From Spirochaetota bacterium (GTDB taxonomy: Bacteria > Spirochaetota > UBA4802 > UBA5550): a DNA stretch of 64,000 bases. Positions 17,349-25,806 of this stretch are shown here, piece after piece. Under the pieces are notes generated by a model that saw only the letters and a list, made by a program, of their open reading frames with translations, was not told where the DNA came from and did no database searches. The DNA lies in NCBI GenBank assembly GCA_016933025.1, contig JAFGBT010000007.1, positions 1-64,000 of the forward strand, in the 5' to 3' direction. The position numbers were made by a program, and so were the translations under genes. Positions within the stretch are counted from its first letter, which is position 1, and each line of letters begins with the position of its first letter.

Positions 17349-18362
17349 CTACAGGGCGGACTTCATCCTCCTGACTGCCGTCTCCGCTTCAGCGCGAACC
17401 CGCGCGTTCCTGTCGTTCAGCGCCGTTTCAAGGGCCTTCGTCGATTTTTCGCTGACAATCTGACCGAGGGCGCGGACCGCCTCTATGCGCACATCGAAAA
17501 ATCTGTCTTCGAGGAGCTTAGCCGTACAGTCGGCCGACGACGGGTCTCTGAACAGCGCGATCGATTTCAGCGCCTCGATCCTTACCCCCTTGTATTTGTC
17601 CCGGCACGCGCGGTGAAGGAGCGGGAGGCACTCCCTGGCCGCGTCGTTACCGATCCGTATCGCCGCGGCCCTGCGCTGCGGCTCGGTGCCGTTCATGCCG
17701 GCCAGCATCTGCATGAACCGGGCGTCATGGAGCGCCATGCGTGTTCGCCCGGAATCGACGGCCTCGAGGATGGATCGCGCGGCGGCCGTCACCTCCGGGT
17801 GACGGTCGGCCAGCAGGCCGATCAGGTGGTCGATGCTTTCCTCCCCGCCGATGTCGTAGAGGGCGCGGGCGGCGTGTATCCGCGTCTGGTGCTGTTTCTC
17901 ATGTAATAATTCCGCGACGTAGGGGACGAGGCGCCGGTTGCGCGCGGCGCCGGCGGCGGTAATGGCGGTGCGCCTGACCATGTCGTTCCTGTCGGCGAGG
18001 CCGTCCATGATGATCTCCATCACGGTCTCATCGTCGTCAGGGCCCCGCCCGGCAATGGTGCGGAGCAGGGCGATCCTGGCGTTGCGCGATCCTTCGGACA
18101 TGAGCTCTCTGATGTTTGAAGATATGGAGCGGTCTCCGCGGTCGGTGAAATGGAGTGTCGCGATCGTCTTCACCCACGGGTCAGGATCGCTGGTCATTTC
18201 CCGGAGCCTGGCGGTGACGCTGTCATCGGCGATTCCCGCGCCTGCGAGGGCGACAAAGGCGCCATAACGGACCTGCGCCCTCCTGTTGTCGAGGCATTTC
18301 ACAAGCTCGGCAAATTTTTTTTGATTCAGCAGTCTGTCGATGTTCGGACCGAACAGTCCCAT
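17349..18362 (-). CDS. HEAT-repeat protein
   Basis: 337 residues from the ATG at 18362, chosen for GGAGGAAA at ideal distance; the frame extends to 18551 through noncoding sequence. Almost the whole length is made of about nine alpha-helical HEAT or PBS-lyase-type repeats with patterns such as DPWVKTIATLHF, NDMVRRTAITAAG and FFDVRIEAVRALG. No signal peptide, so cytoplasmic. Such proteins act as scaffolds; the partner is unknown. It converges on the dehydratase gene with two bases between stops. Confidence 0.85.
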   Translation of the reverse strand: MGLFGPNIDRLLNQKKFAELVKCLDNRRAQVRYGAFVALAGAGIADDSVTARLREMTSDPDPWVKTIATLHFTDRGDRSISSNIRELMSEGSRNARIALLRTIAGRGPDDDETVMEIIMDGLADRNDMVRRTAITAAGAARNRRLVPYVAELLHEKQHQTRIHAARALYDIGGEESIDHLIGLLADRHPEVTAAARSILEAVDSGRTRMALHDARFMQMLAGMNGTEPQRRAAAIRIGNDAARECLPLLHRACRDKYKGVRIEALKSIALFRDPSSADCTAKLLEDRFFDVRIEAVRALGQIVSEKSTKALETALNDRNARVRAEAETAVRRMKSAL

Positions 18363-18474
18363 GCGGTGTTTCCTCCGGTCAAGCGTATTGACGTGCAAGA
18401 GCCGGATTCTACACGCTGTCAATGTCATCGTCAATTCAAAATTTATCATCATACTTGAAATAATGCGGACTTTT

Positions 18475-18760
18475 ACAAAGTCTCGCAAAGACGCAGAGCA
18501 CGCTGAGACGCAGAGAATATTATAATCGCCATAATGATTAATATATTCCATGATATGTCATCGCGAGCGCACCCTTCGACTACGCTCAGGGTGACATACC
18601 TGCTGTCATGCCGAGCCCCTCGACTACGCTCGGGATAAACTCCGTCGAGGCATACTTTGTCGTCCCGAATAAATCGGGACCCCTCGTAATGACATTTGAA
18701 ATATTTACATGAAACTGATTTTGATCTCTGCGACTCTGCGTCTCCGCGAGAAATTTCTTG
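18475..18760. repeat. Composite interspersed repeat region A
   Basis: A CTCGCAAAGACGCAGAG arm at about 18479 is inverted at about 18730-18752 (CTCTGCG...CGCGAG). Between them lie two TGTCAT...ATGACA units: 18556-18595 with an ACCCTTCGAC/CTCAGGGT core, and 18604-18694, an inverted homologue of 12868-12959. In the second unit the inner hairpin is TCCCGA/TCGGGA. The stretch 18661-18745 matches 20711-20795 in direct orientation. Confidence 0.75.
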
Positions 18761-18808
18761 GGAGGGACGGTTATCAACCCCGCTTCATACGGGAGCGAAT
18801 ATAAGGGC

Positions 18809-18843
18809 TTGACAATATCGCCGTAATTGCGTAGACATATGAT
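18809..18843 (+). promoter_or_regulatory. Promoter-like sequence upstream of gpgS
   Basis: TTGACA at 18809-18814 with TAGACA 17 bases on (18832-18837) and an overlapping TATGAT at 18838-18843. Either -10 choice gives a transcript starting within a few bases of the coding region, so the message may be nearly leaderless. No ribosome site is visible. Confidence 0.4.
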
Positions 18844-18857
18844 GCGCGGTGTATGCC

Positions 18858-19799
18858 ATGAACAGAATCGAGCAGTATGATAGCTCCGAGTTCACGAAAG
18901 AAGACCTTGTCCGGCTCAAAAAGGGGAGGAGGATTTTCGTTGTCTTCTCAACCTTTGGGGATCGTGAAGCGCTCCTTGTAGGCGAAAAGGTCCGACTGCT
19001 CCGCGAAGGCCTGTCGGAATATATCGACTCCATTTTGGTCTCGCACCGACGCCTCTCCGGCGGCGAGGAGCTGACGGAGCGAAAGGCGCGCGAAGCGTGG
19101 AGCGGGGTCGAGGTGCTGGTCTGCAACGACTGCGATGTACCCGACATGGGCGGAGAACGAGGGAAGGGGGCCGACATGCGCCGCGCCCTCTATCACATCA
19201 ATATCGCCCGCTCCGGCAGCCCGGCCGACATCGTCGTGTTCCTGGATGCCGACGTGCTCCCCGACTACTTCGGAACCCACTTCGTCCTCGGCTTGAGCGG
19301 AGCGGTTCTCAGGGGCCATGATTTCGCCAGGGCGAGCTTCTGGCGCGCGATGGGCCGCATCAAGAAGTTCGTCGTTCAGCCGCTTCTCTCGGTCATAGAT
19401 CACCCGCATCTGCGGGAGCTCACGCGGTTTTCGTATCCCCTCTCCGGCGAGGTCGCCGGGACCCTGGGATTTTTCAACGCCGTCCACTTCTGGCAGCGGT
19501 ACGGCGTCGAAACCGGGATCAATGTCGATGCATCGGTAGGTCCGTACCGGGTCGCCGATGTCAATCTCGGATTGTACGATCACGAGCACCACACCGACCT
19601 CGACATCCAGAAAATGGCTTTCGGGATAATACGGGCCTACCTGATCCAGCTTCGCGATTACGGCATCATACAATTACAGGGAGATGCCGCTATATCTGAC
19701 ACCTTCAGCGTGTCGTTCGTCGACGAAGGGGGGAAGCGGCAGCATTTTGATTTTGTCCTGGACGAAAAGAAGTACGCGCCCCTGTGCGAGATTCTTTAG
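18858..19799 (+). CDS. gpgS: Glucosyl-3-phosphoglycerate synthase-like glycosyltransferase
   Basis: 313 residues from ATG 18858; a GTG at 18849 is possible. GT-A fold with DxD-type FLDADVLPDYF, then FVVQPLLSVIDHP, the signature PLSGEVAGT, YGVETGINVDAS and DVNLGLYDHEHH. These blocks follow the order and spacing of GpgS (family GT81), which joins NDP-glucose to 3-phosphoglycerate on the way to glucosylglycerate, a compatible solute and polysaccharide precursor. No GpgP phosphatase gene is adjacent. The gene and its neighbour are bracketed by related repeat elements (18475-18760 and 20616-20800). Confidence 0.78.
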   Translation: MNRIEQYDSSEFTKEDLVRLKKGRRIFVVFSTFGDREALLVGEKVRLLREGLSEYIDSILVSHRRLSGGEELTERKAREAWSGVEVLVCNDCDVPDMGGERGKGADMRRALYHINIARSGSPADIVVFLDADVLPDYFGTHFVLGLSGAVLRGHDFARASFWRAMGRIKKFVVQPLLSVIDHPHLRELTRFSYPLSGEVAGTLGFFNAVHFWQRYGVETGINVDASVGPYRVADVNLGLYDHEHHTDLDIQKMAFGIIRAYLIQLRDYGIIQLQGDAAISDTFSVSFVDEGGKRQHFDFVLDEKKYAPLCEIL

Positions 19800-19848
19800 G
19801 CGCCGGCGCCCGGAGGCCCGGTCCGGGCAATGAAGAAATTGAAGTCCC

Positions 19849-20505
19849 TCACTCCTTGTCCGGTCCGATCCATGGCGTCGGATCGTACAGGACAAAGGCC
19901 GAAGGGTTCCACCGGTGCCCGGTGGGAAGAACCATGCCCATGCAGATGTATAATCGGTCATTGATGCGGCGGGCTTCGTCTTTCATAAAGTAATCGATGC
20001 CGCCGTTGAATGGGCTGTAGTCGAGCTGAAACGAGTCTTTGTCGTCAAGCCGGGACTTCCCGATGAATGTTTTCATCCTCACGCACCTGATTATCCGGGG
20101 TTTTCCGTCTTTCGGGATTTCCCAGAGATTGTATCCCCATCCCTCTGTTCTCCCAAAAGGATAGAAGGCCTTCCCCTTCCAGTCGCCCGGACCCAGAATG
20201 TATTTCGTATAGAGAGAAGCGAGGGGCCTCGTGATGCCGAGCTCAAGTATTTTTGCCTTGTATTCTCCCCTGACGCGCGCGAATTCGGGCGCGGACGCTG
20301 CGTAAAAGAGCTGCATCACCTCTGACTTCGATAGCTTTTCGATGTCCGCCAGAGCGGCCTTTTCCGGCGGGACGCCGAGAATTTTCTCGACGGAACGGCC
20401 GTCCCATCCGCCGATGCCGTTCTGGAGAATGCTGATGGCCATGACGGCTATCGATAAGAGAAAAAATATACAGATGGCTATGAGGATTTTCATAGAGGCT
20501 TTCAT
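19849..20505 (-). CDS. Membrane-anchored or exported protein, unknown function
   Basis: 218 residues. An N-terminal hydrophobic helix (ILIAICIFFLLSIAVMAISI) acts as signal anchor or uncleaved signal. The rest is soluble with GDWKGKAFYPF followed by aromatic-rich segments (GWGYNLWEIP, FNGGIDYF) and ends near FVLYDPTPWIG. A GxWxG-like core hints at a lipocalin-type or DUF4334-like beta barrel, but I cannot assign it. Start at 20505 has a G-rich ribosome site. Opposite strand to gpgS. Confidence 0.65.
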   Translation of the reverse strand: MKASMKILIAICIFFLLSIAVMAISILQNGIGGWDGRSVEKILGVPPEKAALADIEKLSKSEVMQLFYAASAPEFARVRGEYKAKILELGITRPLASLYTKYILGPGDWKGKAFYPFGRTEGWGYNLWEIPKDGKPRIIRCVRMKTFIGKSRLDDKDSFQLDYSPFNGGIDYFMKDEARRINDRLYICMGMVLPTGHRWNPSAFVLYDPTPWIGPDKE

Positions 20506-20615
20506 CCTTTTCCCCCTGCATGAATATTAATGGGCGATATCGGCATTTATCAAGAAAAAAACAGGGGGCTCGCATAGAAATTGTCGAATATTTAATATTG
20601 ATAATTTACATATTC

Positions 20616-20800
20616 TGTCATCGCGAGCGTAGCGAAGCGATCCGGTTTTCGTATGATAGTTGTTCAGGTATGAACCAAAACATTATAATAACAAAAACCA
20701 GATTACTTCGTCGTCCCGAATAGCTCGGGACTCCTCGTAATGACATTTTTGATTATTTACATGAAACTGATATATATTCTCTGCATTCTCTGCGCCCACC
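20616..20800. repeat. MITE-like palindromic element B and flanking repeat
   Basis: TGTCATCGCGAGCGTAGCG at 20616 and the inverse CTCCTCGTAATGACA ending at 20745 bound a 130-bp unit with a TCCCGA/TCGGGA hairpin near its right end. Homology to region A continues to the right (TTTACATGAAACTGAT, then CTCTGCG). The gap 20506-20908 holds nothing else. Confidence 0.75.
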
Positions 20801-20908
20801 GTGTTGAAAAATTGGATATTGAGCAGCTGAATGATATAGAACCGGATATAATTTGTTTCTTGACGGTACGCCAATGGAATAATTAAGATTGCGGTAGAGA
20901 GGTGCACC

Positions 20909-21502
20909 ATGAGCGGCATGATGGACATGATCGGCGACAAGGCCCACGAGAGGTCGATAACAATCTCCACATACCCTGCCGAAGGCGACACGGTCGTGGT
21001 CGAGGGGAGGCTCGTCGACCGTCGCATGAAGGACTACCACCTGGTGACAGGCGAGAAGAGGCCGGCGGGGGAAATCCACCATATGGTTGTGCGGCTCCTG
21101 GTGAACCTGGACGGCATGGTGATTGACGACGTGGAGGTCGACCTGGTGGCCATTCCGCGCGAGGAGTGCGAGGCGGTGCGCGGAAGTCTGGATGTCATCA
21201 AGGGCGAGCCGATCGCGAAGGGTTATTCGAACCGGATGAAGGTCCTCATGGGAGGGACCAAGGGTTGTACCCACCTGCTGAGCCTCCTCATCGCCATGGG
21301 ACCGGCGGCCCTGCAGGGGATTTTCTCGAGTCGCGCCCAGAAGCCGATGGACGTTAAATCGCTTATCGCCGACCATGCCCGGGTGAAATTCTTCATGAAG
21401 ACGCTCATCAATACCTGCTACGTGTGGCGGGAGGACGGCCCGTCTCTGAAAAAGCTGCGCGATTTTATCGATGATCTGAGGAAAAAAGAGGGAATACCCT
21501 GA
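20909..21502 (+). CDS. DUF2889-family protein
   Basis: 197 residues, ATG with AGAGAGG upstream. It has the hallmarks of DUF2889: an early strand YPAEGDTVVVEGRLVDRR, GEIHHMVVRLLVNLDGMV and the central GCTHLLSLL block. Biochemical role unknown. In several phyla such genes lie near acyl-CoA or lipid metabolism genes, and here the beta-oxidation cluster is nearby, but that is only suggestive. Followed 21 bp later by the convergent phosphatase gene. Confidence 0.8.
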   Translation: MSGMMDMIGDKAHERSITISTYPAEGDTVVVEGRLVDRRMKDYHLVTGEKRPAGEIHHMVVRLLVNLDGMVIDDVEVDLVAIPREECEAVRGSLDVIKGEPIAKGYSNRMKVLMGGTKGCTHLLSLLIAMGPAALQGIFSSRAQKPMDVKSLIADHARVKFFMKTLINTCYVWREDGPSLKKLRDFIDDLRKKEGIP

Positions 21503-21523
21503 CGGCGACGCCGGGTTGGGGCT

Positions 21524-23596
21524 TCATTTCATCCTGATCAGCATGACCGTCAGGTCGTCCTGCGTTTCCATGGAGGAGAGGAAGGCGTAAAAATCGCCCA
21601 GAACGCGATTCAGTATCTCCTGGGCCGTGCCGGCCGGAGCCTTCTGGAGCGACTCGATTATCCTATTTTCCCCGTATTCCTTGCCGCCGGGGCCCTGCGA
21701 TTCGCTCAACGAGTCCGTGTACATCAGGATGCAGTCATTCTTCTTGAGCTTGAACGAGATCCCCTGGTATCCCAGCTCGTTCCTGGACATCGAGTGGTCG
21801 ATGCCGAGGAAGGGACCGCTTACCCGCTTGCCCGTCTTGTCGAGCACCTTTCCCGTCCTGCCGATGTCCATCTTCCTGCAGATGACGTCCGGGTGGGCGC
21901 AATTGAGGTACTCGATCATGTCGTCCTTGAACCTCAGCAAAACGCCGGTCAGATAATTGTCGATGTCGCGTATCTCGGTTATCAGTTTCTCGTTGATCTT
22001 TTCCACGACGGTCGACAGGCTTTCGTTCCTGAGCTGCGAGAATGTCGTCGCCACGATCGATTTCGCCATGAGGGTGATGAGGCCCGGCGCGATGCCGTGG
22101 CCGGAAACGTCGAAGATGCCGGCGCCGATCAGCTCGTCCCCGTCCAGGTAGAAATCGTAGAAGTCACCCGATACGCCCGACTTGGGAATGTAGACGAGCG
22201 CGATATCGTACCGCGCGGTCTGCGGCGGCTGCTTCGGGAGGAGTGCCGACTGCAGATGTGTCGCCATGCTCATGTCCTTCTTGTAGATGGTCTGCGACTG
22301 TTCCAGCTCCCGGTTGCTGTTCGTCAGCCTCTCGTTGATGGCCTCCATTTCCTCCATGGCGGCCTCGATTTCGTTCTTGGCCTGGGACAGCTCTTTGGTC
22401 CGCTCCTGCACCTTGTCCTCCAGGTGTATGTTGATCTCCTGGAGGTTGCGCGTGAGTATGTTGACCCGGTCCGCGAGACCGAGGGAGAAGAGAGATATGG
22501 AGAAGACCGTACCGATCTGGAACCCCCAGAGGGTGATGAAGTTGTTGGGGAGGAGGCCGAACCGGTTGTTCACGGTGACGACCACTCCCGCGAACAGGAA
22601 TGAGAAGGCCAGGGAGTAGAAATAGGCCTCACGCTTTTTTTTCAAGATTAAATATATGCCGATCAAGACGACCAGGCTGATCCCCGGGATGTAGATGCCC
22701 GCACCGATCATGATCATGATATGATATGGCAGGAAGATCGACACGATCATCAAAGCGGCCACGATGCCGAGATAGGCGAAGAGTAACGTTTGAAAGGTTT
22801 TATTGAGCCACCGCCAGTTGATGTACATCGTGGAAAAAAGGGTCAGCGTAAAGTTGGTCAGGAACAGTATGGGCGGGACCATGTCGTTCATCCACATCTG
22901 GTTCTGCCAGATGTACTGGAACCCATACCCGTTGAGCTCAAGCGACACCAGGATCATTGAAATGATGAAGGCCGCATACGCCAGGTAGGTGAGGTCCCTC
23001 ATGGAGATCGCGAGGAGCAGGTTGTAGAGGAGCAGGATCAGCAGGGCGCCGTAGAAAAGCCCGAACACGGTCTTCTGAATGTTAATATCGGATATGACAT
23101 AGGCAAGGGAGTGTATGCTCATCGGGATGTTCATGGAGCTGTCGGACTGGAACCTCAGGTAATACGTATAGGTGCCCGGGTCGGTGTTCAGCCTGATGAG
23201 AAAGTTGTGGTGGTCGATGTCCCGTTTGCTGAAGGGAAGCTTGTTCCCGAATTCCTTGACCGTGTACTCGTTGTTGGCGCCGGGAATGAAGATGTTGATC
23301 TTGTTCAGGAGCGGATACCCGATTTCGAGAAACCATTCGGTCCTGTTCCCTTCCGGGATGATCACGGTAAACTTGGTCCAGACGACGTCCTTGATGAACC
23401 CGTACGCAGTCTTGTCAGTCGAGACAAATTGCTTTGACCCCCTGACGTCGTCAAAGGTGAGCGTTCTCGTCCTGTCGATCAGTATTTCTATGGGAACGGG
23501 ATAGGTGTCATTTTCGCCGAGTATAAGGGTAGCCGCCGACGCGGACGACGCCGCGATCACATACAGAAGGAGTATGGATGCGAGTGCTTTTTTCAT
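21524..23596 (-). CDS. 7TM-DISM receptor with SpoIIE/PP2C-type phosphatase output
   Basis: 690 residues from ATG 23596. Signal peptide (ending ASSASA), 7TMR-DISM extracellular 2 domain (to about residue 160), seven membrane helices (about 185-385), a coiled coil (about 390-450, Glu/Asn/Gln-rich) and a C-terminal SpoIIE-type Ser/Thr phosphatase with SGVSGDFYDF, DVSGHGIAPGL and DDLTVMLIRMK carrying the metal-binding Asp residues. By family it dephosphorylates an anti-sigma-factor antagonist in response to an extracellular ligand. No RsbV/RsbW-type partner is adjacent. The start lies just downstream of a perfect hairpin (23610-23636) and has no good ribosome site. Confidence 0.92.
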   Translation of the reverse strand: MKKALASILLLYVIAASSASAATLILGENDTYPVPIEILIDRTRTLTFDDVRGSKQFVSTDKTAYGFIKDVVWTKFTVIIPEGNRTEWFLEIGYPLLNKINIFIPGANNEYTVKEFGNKLPFSKRDIDHHNFLIRLNTDPGTYTYYLRFQSDSSMNIPMSIHSLAYVISDINIQKTVFGLFYGALLILLLYNLLLAISMRDLTYLAYAAFIISMILVSLELNGYGFQYIWQNQMWMNDMVPPILFLTNFTLTLFSTMYINWRWLNKTFQTLLFAYLGIVAALMIVSIFLPYHIMIMIGAGIYIPGISLVVLIGIYLILKKKREAYFYSLAFSFLFAGVVVTVNNRFGLLPNNFITLWGFQIGTVFSISLFSLGLADRVNILTRNLQEINIHLEDKVQERTKELSQAKNEIEAAMEEMEAINERLTNSNRELEQSQTIYKKDMSMATHLQSALLPKQPPQTARYDIALVYIPKSGVSGDFYDFYLDGDELIGAGIFDVSGHGIAPGLITLMAKSIVATTFSQLRNESLSTVVEKINEKLITEIRDIDNYLTGVLLRFKDDMIEYLNCAHPDVICRKMDIGRTGKVLDKTGKRVSGPFLGIDHSMSRNELGYQGISFKLKKNDCILMYTDSLSESQGPGGKEYGENRIIESLQKAPAGTAQEILNRVLGDFYAFLSSMETQDDLTVMLIRMK

Positions 23597-23609
23597 ATAT
23601 GTATGCAAT

Positions 23610-23636
23610 CGTCCCGCGCGCCGGGCGCGCGGGACG
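23610..23636 (-). terminator. GC hairpin between enoyl-CoA hydratase and phosphatase genes
   Basis: Perfect 11-bp stem CGTCCCGCGCG with a five-base loop. It follows the hydratase stop codon on the reverse strand, with no T-run after it. It may terminate or protect the upstream message. Confidence 0.5.
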
Positions 23637-23649
23637 AAATCAATCAAGA

Positions 23650-24420
23650 CTATTCGCCTTTAAATACGGGCTCCCTCTTCGAGAAGAAGGCGGTCATGCC
23701 TTCCTGCATGTCCTTCGTGGTGAAGAGCCTTCCGAGCTCTTCACGCTCTATCTTCAGGTGCAGGTCGGGGGTAATGCTGGGGCTGATGTTGACGAGCTTC
23801 GTGATCGCCGCGATGGAGAGGGGCGGGCGCTTCGCTATCCTGTTCGCGAATTCAAGCGCGTCGTCTATGAGCTTTCCATCCTCGCTGATCCGGTCGACCA
23901 GCCCGATCGCGAGCGCCTCGTCGGCCTCGCACTGCATTCCGAACCACATCATCTCCAGGGCCTTGGACTTGCCGACGAGCCGCGGCAGCCGGAGGCTCCC
24001 GCCGTAGCCGGGCATGATCCCCAGGTTCGTTTCGGTAAGGCCTATGCGGGCGCCTTTTTTCATGAAGCGGTAGTGGCAGGCCATGGCGAGCTCGCACCCG
24101 CCGCCGAGCGCGTGCCCGTTGATCGCCGCGATGACCGGCTTCGAGAAGTACTCGACCTTGTTCCAGACGTCCTGTCCCCTTTTCAGGAAATCGACCGCGT
24201 TGAAATCGCCAAACCCGGACGAGAGGTCCGCGCCGGCGCTGAAGGCCTTCTCCCCGGCTCCGGTGATGATCACGGCCATGGTGTTCTTGTCGGTCTCTAT
24301 CACGTCGAGGTGCTTGCGCATGGTCTCGAAGACCTCGTGGCTCAGTTGGTTCATCTTCGGTTTGTTTATGCTTAAAATTGCGACCCTGTCTTTCTGTTCT
24401 TTCAATACTGCATCCGACAT
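23650..24420 (-). CDS. Enoyl-CoA hydratase/isomerase family protein
   Basis: 256 residues, ATG with AAGGAGGAAG. Crotonase fold: oxyanion-hole block AGADLSSGFG, then INGHALGGGCELAMACHYRF and GLTETNLGIMPGYGG. Both catalytic glutamates of true hydratases appear present (GGCE and the LTE position). It hydrates trans-2-enoyl-CoA to 3-hydroxyacyl-CoA in beta-oxidation. Last gene of the leftward fatty-acid operon; a strong hairpin (24448-24492) lies between it and the preceding dehydrogenase gene. Confidence 0.9.
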   Translation of the reverse strand: MSDAVLKEQKDRVAILSINKPKMNQLSHEVFETMRKHLDVIETDKNTMAVIITGAGEKAFSAGADLSSGFGDFNAVDFLKRGQDVWNKVEYFSKPVIAAINGHALGGGCELAMACHYRFMKKGARIGLTETNLGIMPGYGGSLRLPRLVGKSKALEMMWFGMQCEADEALAIGLVDRISEDGKLIDDALEFANRIAKRPPLSIAAITKLVNISPSITPDLHLKIEREELGRLFTTKDMQEGMTAFFSKREPVFKGE

Positions 24421-24447
24421 ACTCTTCCTCCTTAATTGTTAATTCTA

Positions 24448-24492
24448 ATTACATGCGGCGTCTCGGCGGTATGCCGGGACGCCGCATGTAAT
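24448..24492 (-). terminator. GC hairpin between hydroxyacyl-CoA dehydrogenase and hydratase genes
   Basis: ATTACATGCGGCGTC pairs perfectly with GACGCCGCATGTAAT (15 bp), with a further CGGC/GCCG pair inside. It starts one base after the dehydrogenase stop codon. No T-run follows, so mRNA stabilisation or processing is as likely as termination. Confidence 0.55.
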
Positions 24493-24493
24493 G

Positions 24494-25657
24494 TTATCTT
24501 CCTATGGTCTTAAACGATCCGTCAACTATTTCCGGCTCGGGCTTGAGAATATCCAGGTTGAAACGTTTCTGGAGCATATTGAGCGCGTCCGTAACCTGCT
24601 GCGGCTGCAGTCCCGCTGCCAGGGCGAACGGGCCCGCGAAGGCGTTCATCCCGAACTTGACCGCGTCGTCGATGTCCTGTATGGAGTTGGCCAGGCCTTC
24701 CTTCCACACCTTCACCGCCTCGTTGATCTGCACCGACAGGAGGTGAAGGGGCGAAAGGTCCTCGGAGGTCTTTGATACGTCTATCACGGCCTTGCCATCC
24801 TTCCATTCGTAGATACCTTTATTGGATTTCATGCCGAGCTCTTTTTTCGCCACCTTGTCGGACAGGAACTTGCCCGGCTTGTACTGCGGCGAGAGCGTTT
24901 TGGCGTAATAGTCCAGCGTGTGGCAGAAAACGTCGAGCCCGACGAAGTCCGCAGTCTCGAACGGCGCCATCTTCGCGCCCATCTTTTTCATCATCGCGTC
25001 CAGCTGCTGCGGGGGGACCTTGCCCTCGTCGAGTATGGCGGAGAGGAGCGCCTGGTTCGGCGCGTTGATCCTGTTGACGATGAAGCCGGGGCGGTCTTTC
25101 AGGACCTTGACCGGGATCTTCTGGATTTTCTTCGAGATCTCGCACATCAGGTCTGCGGTCGCGTCGCTCGTCTTGTCGCCGTAGATGACTTCAACAAGCT
25201 TCATCCGGTTGACGGGGTTGAAGAAGTGGAGGCCGACGAAGCGCTCCGGGTTCTTCACGACGCTGCCGATCTCGGAGATGCTCATGGTCGACGTGTTGGT
25301 CGCCAGGATCGCGTCAGCGGGAGCGAGGTCCGAGACTTCCTTGAACACCTGCTTCTTCAGGTCCATGATTTCAGGAACCGCTTCGACGACAACCTGCGCG
25401 TCCTTGACGGCTTCCTTGGTGTCAAGGGTCGTCGTCAGGAGGGACATCGCCTTTTCCATGTCCGCGGCCTGCATCTTGCCCTTCCCCACCAGGAAGTTGA
25501 AGCTTTCCTTGATTTTCGCAACGCCGTTATCGATGAATTCCTGCTTGATGTCGCGCATGACGACGGCAACGCCGGCCTGGATGCACACCTGGGCGATGCC
25601 ATGCCCCATGGCACCGGACCCGAGAACTGCAATTTTTTTTACGTCATTGATGTTCAT
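24494..25657 (-). CDS. 3-hydroxyacyl-CoA dehydrogenase
   Basis: 387 residues, ATG with AAAAGGAG. N-terminal NAD-binding motif AVLGSGAMGHGIA, catalytic HFFNPVNRMKLVEV (His), LKDRPGFIVNRI and two C-terminal helical domains (the second from about residue 290). Its two C-terminal domains make it longer than the single-domain HBD type of about 280 residues. It oxidises 3-hydroxyacyl-CoA to 3-ketoacyl-CoA with NAD+. Third gene of the leftward beta-oxidation operon; a terminator-like hairpin at 25708-25740 precedes it, so its level may differ from the acyl-CoA dehydrogenases. Confidence 0.93.
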   Translation of the reverse strand: MNINDVKKIAVLGSGAMGHGIAQVCIQAGVAVVMRDIKQEFIDNGVAKIKESFNFLVGKGKMQAADMEKAMSLLTTTLDTKEAVKDAQVVVEAVPEIMDLKKQVFKEVSDLAPADAILATNTSTMSISEIGSVVKNPERFVGLHFFNPVNRMKLVEVIYGDKTSDATADLMCEISKKIQKIPVKVLKDRPGFIVNRINAPNQALLSAILDEGKVPPQQLDAMMKKMGAKMAPFETADFVGLDVFCHTLDYYAKTLSPQYKPGKFLSDKVAKKELGMKSNKGIYEWKDGKAVIDVSKTSEDLSPLHLLSVQINEAVKVWKEGLANSIQDIDDAVKFGMNAFAGPFALAAGLQPQQVTDALNMLQKRFNLDILKPEPEIVDGSFKTIGR

Positions 25658-25707
25658 GTGAATACTCCTTTTGATAAATATTATTTGCCTTGAGCTTACT
25701 CTTATTC

Positions 25708-25740
25708 AAAAACCCCGGGGCCCCATACGGGGCCCGGGGG
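25708..25740 (-). terminator. Intrinsic terminator or attenuator inside the fatty-acid operon
   Basis: On the reverse strand CCCCGGGCCCC, a GTAT loop and GGGGCCCCGGGG are followed by TTTTTG. A proper stem plus T-run, located between the second acyl-CoA dehydrogenase gene and the hydroxyacyl-CoA dehydrogenase gene. Confidence 0.7.
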
Positions 25741-25806
25741 CGATATTCACCGGCGGGGCCGTGCGGCCTCGCTTTCAGGATACGGCGGAGCGGGACTCCA
25801 CCCGGT

